Both the position numbers and the translations under genes were made by a program. Below the pieces are notes generated by a model that worked only from the letters and a program-made list of their open reading frames with translations, did not search any database and was not told where the DNA came from. DNA of 64,000 nucleotides from Mycolicibacterium psychrotolerans (GTDB lineage: Bacteria; Actinomycetota; Actinomycetes; Mycobacteriales; Mycobacteriaceae): NCBI RefSeq assembly GCF_010729305.1, contig NZ_AP022574.1, positions 1,178,001 through 1,242,000 on the forward strand, in the 5' to 3' direction. Numbering within the stretch: position 1 is the first letter of the stretch; each line of letters begins with the position of its first letter. Positions 39,230-48,421 of the stretch are shown here, piece by piece.

Positions 39230-39580
39230 TCAACCCCAGCCGAGTTCGTGCAGCCGGTCGTCATCGATGCCGAAGTGGTGGGCGATCTCGTGGATCACCG
39301 TGATCGCCACCTCGTTGACCACCTCGTCGTCGCTGTGACAGATGTCCAGCAGGGCGTCGCGATAGATCGTGATCGTGTCCGGGAGAGCGCCGGCGTACCA
39401 GGAGTCGCGTTCGGTCAGCGCGACGCCCTCGTAGAGGCCGAGGAGCTCCGGTTCGTCGGCGTTGCGGTCGGCCACCAGGATCACCACGTTGTCGATGGCC
39501 GCCGCCAGATCGGCGGGAATGAGATCCAGCGCATCGCCGACCAACTCGTCGAACCGTTGCGGACTCATCCGCACGGCCAT
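39230..39580 (-). CDS. Metallopeptidase-like zincin (TTHA0227/Rv3836 family)
   Basis: This 116-residue protein ends with the zinc motif HEIAHHFGIDDDRLHELG, an HExxHxxGxxD arrangement of the minimal MMP-like family. An upstream block is ALPDTITIYRDALLDIC. No peptidase activity is proven for the family. ATG 39580 starts 4 bases after the stop of the upstream septum-formation-like gene, so the two are likely one operon. Confidence 0.88.
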   Translation of the reverse strand: MAVRMSPQRFDELVGDALDLIPADLAAAIDNVVILVADRNADEPELLGLYEGVALTERDSWYAGALPDTITIYRDALLDICHSDDEVVNEVAITVIHEIAHHFGIDDDRLHELGWG

Positions 39581-39584
39581 GGGG

Positions 39585-40952
39585 TCAGGTCCCTGGCGGC
39601 GGTGGCAGCAGCGGCGCGGGCGGCAGCGGTTCGGCCGGCGCGGGCGCGGGTGGCGGAGGTACGTCCGCCGGGGGAGGCGGCCCGTCCAAGGGTGCGCCCG
39701 GCGGGGGCGGCGGAGGCCCGTTGAGGAACGTGTTGCCCTGCCCGGGCGCCTGGTCGGTGGGCGGGGCCTGTTCGGTGGGCGCCGGCGCGGCCGTCGTCGC
39801 CAGCTGCGGCATGTGCTGGGTCTGCTGCCCGCTGCCGGTGCTCTGGTCCGAGGTCGACGACGACGAACCGCTGCCGGAGCTGCTGGAGGACGATGACGAG
39901 TCGGGCACCTGCGGCACGTCGATGGCAGGCAGGTTGAGGCGTTCCTCCGGGATGTCGGGCGGCGGCACCGGCGGCTGACCGTTGATCATCAGTGGGCCCT
40001 TGGCGCTGTTGAGCAGCGTCGACCAGCCGCCGTTGCCGAGTGTGGCGCCGATGCTGCACGACACCTGGCGGCTGCCCGCCGACCAGCTGGGCAGCGAGAT
40101 CGTGCTGTAGATCAGTGTCAGCGTGGTGTTGCGCAGCTGGATCGGCGCCAGGTAGGCGTCGGTCATCTTGGTGCAGGTGTCCTTGATGAAGGAGTCCTGC
40201 TCGGCTTCGGCAGGCAGGCCGCCGGGGAACCGCTCGGCGAGGTTCACCGCGCCGGTGACCTCCATCGCGTGCGGCGCCGCGCAGTCGACGGGGATGTCGG
40301 TCGGCTGATTGGTCGAGGGGTCGATGCCCAGACAGGTGCCCGCCGTCCACACCTTGGACTGGTCGATGTCGGCGACCTTGCCGGTGAAGGCCAGCTGCTG
40401 GTTGTTGGGGCCCGGCAGCTGCAGCCCGCACAGCATGCGGCGCTCGCCGGACTGCTTCCAGGCCTTGTCGCCCGACCACAGCATGCTGATCGTGAACCGG
40501 CTGTTCGGATCGAACTTCGCGCCCAGGTAGCGCCGGACCGCCGCGGAGCACTGCTCCTGGCTGATCTGCTGGATGCGGGCCGCCGACGGCGGCGCGGCGT
40601 CGGGCCCGTACTCGCTGCCCGGGAACGTGCGCATGTCCACGGACTCGGCGACCTCGAACCGGTGCTCGGCGGTGCAGTCGACGATCTCGGCGGCGTCGGG
40701 GGTGCGTTCCGGCCAGTTCAGGCAGTCCCCGCTCTTGGCATGGTCGAACGTGTCGTTGCCGCGGGGGCCGAGCGAGATCGAGTTCGCCGTCAGGCCGCCG
40801 GCCGGATCGGCCTGCGGCAGTGCGGTGATGATGCCGGCGATCAGCAGCCCGCCCAGTGCCGTCAGCAGCAGCGCCCGGCGGGTCGACTCAGCCTGCAGGC
40901 TGTGCCACCAACGCGTCGGGCGGGCGGGCGCGGTCTCGGGTGCTTCGGACAT
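39585..40952 (-). CDS. Membrane-anchored exported protein, septum-formation-like (Rv3835 counterpart)
   Basis: This 455-residue protein has one N-terminal membrane helix (LLLTALGGLLIAGIITAL). A repeated extracellular domain with paired cysteines follows: GDCLNWPERTPDAAEIVDCTAEHRFEVAE, and GTCLGIDPSTNQPTDIPVDC in the second half. A Ser-rich stretch near residue 335 and a long Pro-rich tail end the protein. The domain resembles septum formation family proteins; function is unknown. ATG 40952 is the in-frame start. It is divergent from serS. Confidence 0.8.
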   Translation of the reverse strand: MSEAPETAPARPTRWWHSLQAESTRRALLLTALGGLLIAGIITALPQADPAGGLTANSISLGPRGNDTFDHAKSGDCLNWPERTPDAAEIVDCTAEHRFEVAESVDMRTFPGSEYGPDAAPPSAARIQQISQEQCSAAVRRYLGAKFDPNSRFTISMLWSGDKAWKQSGERRMLCGLQLPGPNNQQLAFTGKVADIDQSKVWTAGTCLGIDPSTNQPTDIPVDCAAPHAMEVTGAVNLAERFPGGLPAEAEQDSFIKDTCTKMTDAYLAPIQLRNTTLTLIYSTISLPSWSAGSRQVSCSIGATLGNGGWSTLLNSAKGPLMINGQPPVPPPDIPEERLNLPAIDVPQVPDSSSSSSSSGSGSSSSTSDQSTGSGQQTQHMPQLATTAAPAPTEQAPPTDQAPGQGNTFLNGPPPPPPGAPLDGPPPPADVPPPPAPAPAEPLPPAPLLPPPPGT

Positions 40953-41046
40953 CGGGATCCATTGTGACAGGCGTGTCAGGCGCTGTGACAAGTGATGCAG
41001 CTGTAACGTTATGCGGCTGACGCCGCGGCCCGTAGGGTGGCGCGAT

Positions 41047-42303
41047 GTGATCGACCTGAAGGTGCTTCGAGAGGACCCCGACGCGGTGCGCGCGTCGCAG
41101 CGAGCCCGGGGCGAGGATCCCGCGCTCGTCGACACGTTGCTGCAGGCCGACGCGGCGCGCCGGGCCGCGATTTCCGAGGGCGACACCCTGCGCGGCGAGC
41201 AGAAAGCGGCCAGCAAGGCCGTCGGCAAGGCCTCGCCCGAGGAGCGCCCCGCGCTGCTGGACGCGGCCAAGGGACTCGCCGAACGGGTCCGGGCCGCCGA
41301 GGTGGCCCAGGCCGACGCCGAGCGGGCCTTCACGGCGGCGCACATGGCGATCTCGAACGTGATCATCCACGGCGTTCCCGCCGGCGGCGAGGACGCGTTC
41401 GTCGTGCTCGACACCGTCGGCGAACCACCGGTCATCGAGAACCCGAAGGACCACCTCGAGCTCGGCGAGTCGCTCGGGCTGATCGACATGAACCGGGGCG
41501 CCAAGGTCTCGGGGTCGCGGTTCTACTTCCTGACCGGGTACGGCGCGCTGCTGCAGCTGGCGCTGTTCCAGCTCGCCGTCCGCACCGCCACCGAGAACGG
41601 CTTCACGCTGGTGATTCCGCCGGTGCTGGTGCGGCCGGAGATCATGGCGGGCACCGGTTTCCTGGGCGCCCATGCCGACGAGGTCTATCACCTGGAAGAG
41701 GACGACCTGTATCTGGTCGGCACGTCGGAGGTGCCGCTGGCCGGTTTCCACGCCGACGAGATCCTCGACCTGTCCGGCGGCCCGCGCCGCTACGCCGGGT
41801 GGTCGTCGTGTTTCCGCCGGGAAGCCGGCAGCTACGGCAAGGACACCCGGGGCATCATCCGGGTGCACCAGTTCGACAAGGTCGAGGGCTTCGTCTACTG
41901 CCGGCCCGAGGAGGCCGAGGCCGAGCACCAGCGGCTGCTGGGGTGGCAGCGCCAGATGCTCGCCCACATCGAGGTGCCCTACCGGGTGATCGACATCGCC
42001 GCCGGCGACCTGGGCTCCTCGGCGGCGCGCAAATTCGACTGCGAGGCGTGGGTGCCGACCCAGCGGACCTACCGCGAGCTGACCTCGACGTCGAACTGCA
42101 CCACGTTCCAGGCCCGCCGGCTTGCGGTCCGCTACCGCGACGACAACGGCAAGCCGCAGACCGCCGCGACGCTCAACGGGACGCTGGCCACCACGCGCTG
42201 GCTGGTCGCGATCCTGGAGAACCATCAGCAGCCCGACGGCAGCGTGCGGGTGCCGCAGGCGCTGGTGCCCTACGTCGGGGCCGAGGTGCTGACGCCGAAT
42301 TAG
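41047..42303 (+). CDS. serS: Seryl-tRNA synthetase
   Basis: This 418-residue class II synthetase charges tRNA-Ser. The N-terminal coiled-coil arm covers about residues 30-100. Motif 2 is [21 protein letters not shown], and motif 3 is [24 protein letters not shown] 41047 gives the expected N-terminus (IDLKVLRED). The stop overlaps the convergent PH-like gene by 4 bases. Confidence 0.96.
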   Translation: MIDLKVLREDPDAVRASQRARGEDPALVDTLLQADAARRAAISEGDTLRGEQKAASKAVGKASPEERPALLDAAKGLAERVRAAEVAQADAERAFTAAHMAISNVIIHGVPAGGEDAFVVLDTVGEPPVIENPKDHLELGESLGLIDMNRGAKVSGSRFYFLTGYGALLQLALFQLAVRTATENGFTLVIPPVLVRPEIMAGTGFLGAHADEVYHLEEDDLYLVGTSEVPLAGFHADEILDLSGGPRRYAGWSSCFRREAGSYGKDTRGIIRVHQFDKVEGFVYCRPEEAEAEHQRLLGWQRQMLAHIEVPYRVIDIAAGDLGSSAARKFDCEAWVPTQRTYRELTSTSNCTTFQARRLAVRYRDDNGKPQTAATLNGTLATTRWLVAILENHQQPDGSVRVPQALVPYVGAEVLTPN

Positions 42304-42656
42304 CGGCGGTCCAGCAGCTTCTCGAGGACGTCGACGAACTCGCGGGGATGCACCGGGGTGCAGGCCGGATCGGGGAAGGCGCCGCGGACGTCGAGGGTGA
42401 CCAGGGTGGACTTGAGCGGCCGGTTCACGTCCAGGGGTAACCAGCGCCGGAAATCGGTGCCCCACAACCGGAATCGCGACATGAACAAGCCCAGCGGGGC
42501 GACCTGGTAGCCGCGGATGTCCCGCAGCGGGATGATCTTCGACGTGCCCGAGGGGAAGTGGTAGCGGCGCAGCGTCAGCGCTTCCCGGTCGAGCTGGATG
42601 AGCCCGTCGTCGTAGTACAGGTTGGAGACACCCGCCGTCGGTTCCGTTTCGGCCAT
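42300..42656 (-). CDS. Small PH-like domain protein
   Basis: This 118-residue protein has a beta-rich pattern ([48 protein letters not shown]) typical of bacterial pleckstrin-homology-like domains. No enzyme motif is present. Its ATG touches the stop of the upstream MBL-Rieske gene (one-base overlap), which links the two functionally. Function is unknown. Confidence 0.7.
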   Translation of the reverse strand: MAETEPTAGVSNLYYDDGLIQLDREALTLRRYHFPSGTSKIIPLRDIRGYQVAPLGLFMSRFRLWGTDFRRWLPLDVNRPLKSTLVTLDVRGAFPDPACTPVHPREFVDVLEKLLDRR

Positions 42657-44206
42657 CACAGCTTCGCCGACCGCAGCTCGTGGCCCCTGGTGGTCAGGCA
42701 CCGGCCGTTGGTCAGGTTCCACTGCCAGCCGTGCAGGTTGCACGTCAGCGTCGAGCCCTCGATCACCCCGAACTTGGACAGGTCGGCCTTGAGGTGCGGG
42801 CAGCGACGCTGAATCTCCCAGCCGTCCAGCGTGATCGAGGCGGTGTCGTCGTGCGCCTCGGCGAACCAGCCGTCGGCGTAGGCGATGCGCTCGTCGGTCA
42901 GGCACTTGAAGAAGGTGTAGAGGTACTCGTTGTAGCCGCCGACCCGCCAGGCCCGGAACCGGGTGGACAGGAAGATCGTGTTGACCCAGTCCGGTTCCCG
43001 GTCGCGCACAACCGTGCGGACGAGCTCGGGCGCGATCGCGAAGCCGTAGCGGAATTTCTCTTCCGAGATCGGTTCGCGCACAGCACGCTTCGGGAAGTCC
43101 AACACGACCGTCTCGGGGCCCAGGCGTAACTCCACCGGATACCCGATGCCGTCGCAGATCTGGTCGGAAGCCAGCATGACCGGCTCGAACAACTCGCGCA
43201 GCGGCTCGAGCAGCGGCTCCCCGATCGCCGGCGCCCATGACGCCTTCTCGGCGGCCAGCACCGGCGCCATCCGCTCGGCGTAGGCGGCGATGTAGTCGGC
43301 CTTGCCGGTGGTGAAGATCGCCCGCACCTCGTCGTCGGGCACCGGGTGGGTCAGCGAATCCAGTTGCGCCCCGGTGAAATCGGCGGTCGACCCCGGGATC
43401 ATCAGCAGTCCGCCGTCGTGGCCGTGCGCGGCCATCTGGTCGAGGAACACCACCTGGTCGGGGAAGATGTTCGCCGGGTCGCCGTGGTCGTCGTTGAGGT
43501 CGCGCAGCTCCGGGTCCAGGAAGCAGGGTGGACCCGCGGACGGGATCACCCAGGTGGCGCCGACCTGTGCGATGTACTGCCGGCACCGGTCCATCTGGCG
43601 TTGACGCTTCTGGACGCCGAAGGCCTCCTTGGCGCGGGCGGGCATGTCGTAGACCATCGGGTACCAGATCGCGCCGGAGTACTGCAGCATGTGCACGTCG
43701 ATCTGGCCGAAGTCGGCGGCGAGCATGTCGAGGTCGACCGGCCGCGCGTCGTTCATATTGAAAAGGGTGGTCAGGCGATCCGATACCACCAGGCCCGAGT
43801 CCCCGATGGGACCGTCGGCCGGCGCCCGCAACGCGATGATCATCACGTCGAGATCGCCCTTGGGGCCGCTGACGCGGTGCTTGACCGAATCGGTGGTCTC
43901 GAAGAAGCGGTGGAAGCCCAGCTTCTCCAGTTCCCGGCGCAGGTCGGGCACCGGGAAGTCGGGCAGCAGCACCACGGCGTCCTTGTTGACGTGGGCGCGC
44001 AGGTTCTCCGGGTCGAAGTGGTCCTTGTGCAGGTGCGAAACGTAGAGATAGTCGACGTCGCCGAGCGCCGCCCAGTCCAGCCCGCTGTTGTCCGGGAACG
44101 GGAACCACGACGCGAAATAGGCCGGGTTGACCCATGGATCGCACAGGATGCTCCCGGCGGCGGTGTCGATGCGAAAGCCGGCGTGCCCGACACTGGTGAC
44201 CTGCAC
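42656..44206 (-). CDS. Metallo-beta-lactamase fold protein with C-terminal Rieske domain
   Basis: This 516-residue protein joins an N-terminal MBL-fold domain (VGHAGFRI, YLYVSHLHKDHFD metal motif near residue 58) to a C-terminal Rieske 2Fe-2S domain (CPHLKADL and CNLHGWQWN, about residues 455-500). The content is that of CMP-N-acetylneuraminate hydroxylase, but with the domain order reversed. Substrate and pathway are unknown. GTG 44206 follows a GGAGGGG ribosome site. The PH-like gene is downstream in the same operon. Confidence 0.85.
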   Translation of the reverse strand: MQVTSVGHAGFRIDTAAGSILCDPWVNPAYFASWFPFPDNSGLDWAALGDVDYLYVSHLHKDHFDPENLRAHVNKDAVVLLPDFPVPDLRRELEKLGFHRFFETTDSVKHRVSGPKGDLDVMIIALRAPADGPIGDSGLVVSDRLTTLFNMNDARPVDLDMLAADFGQIDVHMLQYSGAIWYPMVYDMPARAKEAFGVQKRQRQMDRCRQYIAQVGATWVIPSAGPPCFLDPELRDLNDDHGDPANIFPDQVVFLDQMAAHGHDGGLLMIPGSTADFTGAQLDSLTHPVPDDEVRAIFTTGKADYIAAYAERMAPVLAAEKASWAPAIGEPLLEPLRELFEPVMLASDQICDGIGYPVELRLGPETVVLDFPKRAVREPISEEKFRYGFAIAPELVRTVVRDREPDWVNTIFLSTRFRAWRVGGYNEYLYTFFKCLTDERIAYADGWFAEAHDDTASITLDGWEIQRRCPHLKADLSKFGVIEGSTLTCNLHGWQWNLTNGRCLTTRGHELRSAKL

Positions 44207-44279
44207 GTATACCCCTCCACTGACTGCTTGCTCGCCTGTCAGCTTAGCCCGCAGAACGGGGCGCACTACGCTTGCGGCT

Positions 44280-45050
44280 GTGGAACCGGTATACGGCACA
44301 GTCATCCAGCTCGCCCGGGCGGTCTGGCGGGCGCAGGGCCTGAAATTCACCGTCACCGGCGTCGAGAACCTGCCGCGCACCGGCGGCGCCGTGATCGCGA
44401 TCAACCACACCAGCTACTTCGACTTCACGTTCGCCGGGCTGCCCGCCTACCGACAGCACCTGGGCCGCAAGGTGCGCTTCATGGCCAAGAAAGAGGTCTT
44501 CGACCACAAGGTCACCGGCCCGATCATGCGCAGCCTGCGGCACATCGAGGTGGACCGCGACAGCGGCGCCGCGTCGTTCGCCGAGGCCGTCCGCATGCTC
44601 GCCGAAGGCGAGTTCGTCGGCGTCTATCCCGAGGCCACGATCAGCCGCAGCTTCGAGATCAAGGACTTCAAGTCCGGCGCGGCGCGGATGGCGATCGCCG
44701 CCGACGTGCCGATCGTCCCGCACATCGTGTGGGGCGCTCAGCGGATCTGGACCAAGGGCCACCCGAAGAAGATGTGGCGACCCAAGGTGCCGATCACGGT
44801 CGCCGTCGGAGCGCCGATCCAGCCCACCCTGCCCGCCGCCGAGCTGACCGCGCTGCTGCACTCGCGCATGCAGCACCTGCTCGCCGAGGTCCAGGACGCC
44901 TACGGGCCGTATCCGCTGGGGGAGTTCTGGGTACCGCATCGTCTCGGCGGTGGCGCGCCGACGCTGGGCGAGGCCAACCGGATGGATGCCGAGGAGGCGG
45001 CCGCCAAAGCCGCCCGTCGCGCCGGACCGACCACCGAGGCGCCGGGGTAA
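44280..45050 (+). CDS. 1-acyl-glycerol-3-phosphate acyltransferase family, first copy
   Basis: This is a 256-residue PlsC-type acyltransferase for phospholipid or glycolipid synthesis at the membrane. The catalytic HxxxxD is in INHTSYFDF near residue 44, and the substrate motif is GVYPEATISRSFEIKDF. The GTG start at 44280 is preceded by little ribosome signal. It is divergent from the MBL-Rieske gene and 3 bases upstream of a paralog. It corresponds to Rv3816c/Rv3815c by position. Confidence 0.9.
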   Translation: MEPVYGTVIQLARAVWRAQGLKFTVTGVENLPRTGGAVIAINHTSYFDFTFAGLPAYRQHLGRKVRFMAKKEVFDHKVTGPIMRSLRHIEVDRDSGAASFAEAVRMLAEGEFVGVYPEATISRSFEIKDFKSGAARMAIAADVPIVPHIVWGAQRIWTKGHPKKMWRPKVPITVAVGAPIQPTLPAAELTALLHSRMQHLLAEVQDAYGPYPLGEFWVPHRLGGGAPTLGEANRMDAEEAAAKAARRAGPTTEAPG

Positions 45051-45053
45051 GCC

Positions 45054-45797
45054 GTGGAACCGGTCTTCCGCTCGCTCGAGATCGTGGCGATGCTGGCGGT
45101 ACGGGCCACCGGAACGACGATCACCTTTCACGGGCTCGAGCACCTGCCCATCTCCGGAGGCGCTGTCATCGCGATCAACCACACCGGCTACGTCGACTGG
45201 CTGCCGGCGGCGCTGGCCGCCATGCACCGCAAGCGGCGGATGCGCTTCATGATCAAGGCCGAGATGAACGAGGTGAAGCCCGTCGCCTTCTTGATCGAGC
45301 ACACCAAGACCATTCCGGTGGACCGCACGGCCGGCGCAGGCGCCTACGCCCGCGCCGTCGAGGCGCTGCGCACCGGCGAGATCGTGGGCGTCTACCCGGA
45401 GGCCACCATCAGTCGCAGCTTCGAGCTCAAGGAGTTCAAGTCCGGTGCGGCGCGGATGGCGCTGGAAGCCGACGTGCCCATCGTGCCGCTGATCGTCTGG
45501 GGCGCTCAGCGGATCTGGACCAAGGATCAGCCGAAGGCGCTGGGCCGCAGAAAGATTCCGGTCACCGTCTCGGTCGGGGCGCCGATCCCGCCGCGCGGCA
45601 CCGTCGACGAGCTGAACACCGCGATGCGGGAGGCGATGACCAGCGTGCTGTACGAGGCCCAGCAGGATTACCCTCAACCGCCGGGAGCACCGTGGCTGCC
45701 GCGGCGGCTGGGTGGCACCGCGCCCACGCCGGCGGAGGCCAGGCTGCTCGACGAGGCCGAGCTCGCCGAGCGGGCGCGCAGAAGGGGCGAGGCATGA
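45054..45797 (+). CDS. 1-acyl-glycerol-3-phosphate acyltransferase family, second copy
   Basis: This 247-residue paralog of the preceding gene has HxxxxD in INHTGYVDW and the nearly identical blocks GVYPEATISRSFELKEF and VWGAQRIWTKDQPK. Acceptor preference may differ, as the N-terminus and region around LPAALAAMHRKRRMRF diverge. Its stop overlaps the HAD gene start (ATGA), indicating an operon of three. Confidence 0.9.
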   Translation: MEPVFRSLEIVAMLAVRATGTTITFHGLEHLPISGGAVIAINHTGYVDWLPAALAAMHRKRRMRFMIKAEMNEVKPVAFLIEHTKTIPVDRTAGAGAYARAVEALRTGEIVGVYPEATISRSFELKEFKSGAARMALEADVPIVPLIVWGAQRIWTKDQPKALGRRKIPVTVSVGAPIPPRGTVDELNTAMREAMTSVLYEAQQDYPQPPGAPWLPRRLGGTAPTPAEARLLDEAELAERARRRGEA

Positions 45798-46606
45798 CAC
45801 CGGAACTCGTCGCCACCGACGTCGACGGAACGCTGCTCGACGACGACGAGACCGTCAGCCCGCGCACGCGCGCGGCGGTCCGGGCCGTCGTCGACTCGGG
45901 CGCCCACTTCATCCTCGCCACCGGCCGGCCGCCGCGCTGGGTGACCCCGATCGTCGACCAGCTGGGCTTCGCCCCGATGGCGGTCTGCGCCAACGGCGCG
46001 GTCATCTACGACCCGGCGGTCGACCGCATCGTCAGCGCCCGCACGTTGTCGACCGACGCGCTCGGCGAACTCGCCGAGATCGCCGCGCGGGTCATCCCGG
46101 GCGCCGGTCTCGCGGTGGAGCGGGTCGGTTCCAGCGCTCACGACGCGGCCACCCCGCAGTTCGTCAGTTCGCCGGGTTATGAGCACGCCTGGCTGAATCC
46201 GGACAACACGGAGGTGTCGGTCGAGGACCTGCTCAGCGCGCCCGCGGTCAAGCTGCTGATCCGCAAGGCCGGCGCGCGCAGCGCCGATATGGCCGCGGCC
46301 CTTGCCGCCCACGTCGGCCTCGAGGGGGACATCACCTACTCGACGAACAACGGCCTGATCGAGATCGTGCCGCTGGGGGTGAGCAAGGCGACCGGCATCG
46401 AGGAGCTGAGCCGGCCGCTGGAGATCGACGTGGCCCAGGTGGTGACGTTCGGTGACATGCCCAACGACGTGCCGATGCTCGCGTGGGCGGGGTTGGGCGT
46501 GGCGATGGGCAACGCGCATCCCGAAGCGGTGGCCGCCGCCGACGAGGTGACGGCGACGAACGCCGAGGACGGGGTGGCCCGGGTGCTGGAGCGGTGGTGG
46601 CGCTAG
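45794..46606 (+). CDS. Cof-type HAD-superfamily hydrolase
   Basis: This 270-residue phosphatase carries HAD motif I in VATDVDGTLLDDDE, motif II in FILATGRPP, and motif IV in VVTFGDMPNDVPMLAWAG. The C2-type cap lies between. It corresponds to Rv3813c. The substrate is unknown, possibly a sugar or lipid phosphate since it is coupled to two acyltransferases. Confidence 0.9.
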   Translation: MTPELVATDVDGTLLDDDETVSPRTRAAVRAVVDSGAHFILATGRPPRWVTPIVDQLGFAPMAVCANGAVIYDPAVDRIVSARTLSTDALGELAEIAARVIPGAGLAVERVGSSAHDAATPQFVSSPGYEHAWLNPDNTEVSVEDLLSAPAVKLLIRKAGARSADMAAALAAHVGLEGDITYSTNNGLIEIVPLGVSKATGIEELSRPLEIDVAQVVTFGDMPNDVPMLAWAGLGVAMGNAHPEAVAAADEVTATNAEDGVARVLERWWR

Positions 46607-46683
46607 CCGGACGACGATCAAGCGGCGAGGCACGAGCCGCGTTGAGGAATCCGGCGATTGGCGCTAGCCCGGCTGGTCCCGGC

Positions 46684-48303
46684 TCAGGCCGGGTTGATCG
46701 GCGGAGTGAACCGTTCGAGCTGAACAGGTGCCGGGCCGTCGGTCTGGCGCGGCAGGTCCACCGGGACGCCGTCGACCACCCGGGTGACGGTGCCCTTCTC
46801 GCGATCGAAGTTCAGTGTGCCGTGCTGGAAGTTCTGCACGATCCACAGCGGCTCGGCGATTTCGGCGCTGGTCGGCAGGCCCAGCGCACCGCGCTCGAAT
46901 CCCAGTGCGCCCCAGGCCTTGTAGAGCTCACCGGTGACCGGCTCGGCGCCGCTTTCCGGAGACCAGTAGACCGCGCCGCGTTCGAAGGTGACGTACCGCG
47001 CCGAGCCCGCGCCCGATGCCTCGGGCGAGGTGGGCTTGCCCAGGTAGCTGTTCATCCCGCCCAGCGAGTCCCATTTCGCGAAGATCGCTCCGCCCCGCAA
47101 CTGTTCGGCCAGTTGTTCGGGTCCGGGCGGATCGTTGAATCTCGCTGCGATGTCGCGGATCTGGTTCATCACCGCGTAGGCGGCGTTGCCGGGGCACTCG
47201 GTGTTGCCGACGTCGCGGTGGGTGAAGATCGTCGGCAGCGTCGGCGACGAACCGAACGGGAACTTCGTGAACGAACCGCCTTCGGACGGCAGCACCACCG
47301 TGCCGCGGGGGTCGACACCGGCCTGGCCCAGTACCCAGCCGAGAAGCCTTGCCGTGGTGCGTAATTGGATCGGTGTGGGGGGCACGTCGGTGAAGTTGCC
47401 GAGCATCGCCACCCCCCACGTGTTGTGGTTGAAGCCGCCGGTGTGTGAGCCCTCGACCGGCCGGGTCATCCCGCCTGCGCGGCCCTCGAAGACCTGACCG
47501 TACTTGTCCACCAGGGCGTTGTAGGCGATGTCGCACCAGCCCAGCGTGCGGGTGTGGTACTCGTAGATCGACCGGACGATCCCTGCCGAATCCTGCGGGG
47601 TGTAGTCGTTGCTGCCCGCGGAGTGGTGCACGACAGCGGCCTGGATCCTGGTGTCATAGCGGGGTTCGCCGCACCGCATCCCCTCGTCGGCGCCCCACTC
47701 GGCACGGTTGACGATGTGGGGTGGCTGGCCGGGGGGCGTGGCCGCGTTGGGTAGCGGCACGAGGTCGGCCGGCGTCTCCGGCGGACTGATCAGCACGGCG
47801 TTGATGTTCTCGCCGAAGGGCTGTTCGACGGTGGCGGGCATGTATCCCAGCGCGGGGCGCGTCCCGGGGTCGGCGGGCGCGGTGGTCGGGGCGTCGGGAG
47901 GGCGGGTGACGGCGATCTGCACGGTGGTGGTGCGTCCCACGAACAGTGGTTCGGTGCCGCGCGGGCCGCTGTGGCCGGTGGGGCCGACACCCTCGAGAGT
48001 CTCGGCGTCGTACCACGGCCCCCAGGAGCCGTCGGGCTTCTTCGCCCGCACCCGCGCGGTCGTGCCGGTCAGATCTCCTGAGGTCAGCGCGACCATCGAG
48101 AACGGGGTGTCCTGGTGGATCTCCCGGATGGTCTCGCCGCCGCTGAGCGCGGCGAGTGGCTGTTGGGCGACCTGCGGCGCCGCGATGGCAGGCGCGGGAT
48201 CGGGGCCGGAAGCGACGGTGATACCGCGCACGAGCAGCGCCATCAGCAACACCGTCCCCGCGAGCGCGGCGATCAGCGTCGACCTCCGGCGACGACTCAG
48301 CAC
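46684..48303 (-). CDS. Peptidoglycan-recognition/amidase protein with LGFP repeats (Rv3811 counterpart)
   Basis: This 539-residue exported protein has an N-terminal membrane/signal helix (residues 8-27). A PGRP/amidase-2 domain from about residue 190 follows, with AAVVHHSAGSNDYTP, VEGSHTGGFNHNTWG and the zinc ligand block FTHRDVGNTECPGNA. The C-terminal region has LGFP-type repeats (WGALGFERGALGLPTSAE) thought to bind the cell wall. It would cleave the N-acetylmuramoyl-L-alanine bond. GTG 48303 is the start. It is downstream of erp on the same strand. Confidence 0.9.
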   Translation of the reverse strand: MLSRRRRSTLIAALAGTVLLMALLVRGITVASGPDPAPAIAAPQVAQQPLAALSGGETIREIHQDTPFSMVALTSGDLTGTTARVRAKKPDGSWGPWYDAETLEGVGPTGHSGPRGTEPLFVGRTTTVQIAVTRPPDAPTTAPADPGTRPALGYMPATVEQPFGENINAVLISPPETPADLVPLPNAATPPGQPPHIVNRAEWGADEGMRCGEPRYDTRIQAAVVHHSAGSNDYTPQDSAGIVRSIYEYHTRTLGWCDIAYNALVDKYGQVFEGRAGGMTRPVEGSHTGGFNHNTWGVAMLGNFTDVPPTPIQLRTTARLLGWVLGQAGVDPRGTVVLPSEGGSFTKFPFGSSPTLPTIFTHRDVGNTECPGNAAYAVMNQIRDIAARFNDPPGPEQLAEQLRGGAIFAKWDSLGGMNSYLGKPTSPEASGAGSARYVTFERGAVYWSPESGAEPVTGELYKAWGALGFERGALGLPTSAEIAEPLWIVQNFQHGTLNFDREKGTVTRVVDGVPVDLPRQTDGPAPVQLERFTPPINPA

Positions 48304-48364
48304 GGCCTGATGTTACGTATGCGTCAGGTGTTACTGGTGTTCCGACACGCGCGGAACGCGCGCC

Positions 48365-48402
48365 GACGGCACCGCACAGCGCGAGGCGTCTGCGGTGCCG
48401 TC
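48365..48402 (-). terminator. Hairpin terminator after erp
   Basis: The perfect 12-pair stem GACGGCACCGCA (48365-48376) against TGCGGTGCCGTC (48391-48402), with a 14-base loop, lies 20 bases beyond the erp stop. No T tract follows, as in many mycobacterial terminators. Confidence 0.6.
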
Positions 48403-48421
48403 GTCGTGGGTGGAACCAGGG

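Noticed and set aside
43346..45793. Plus-strand open frame running through the MBL-Rieske and acyltransferase genes up to the HAD gene
   Set aside because: Only the last 270 codons (from 45794) have a recognisable domain. The upstream part is antisense or out-of-frame translation of real genes.
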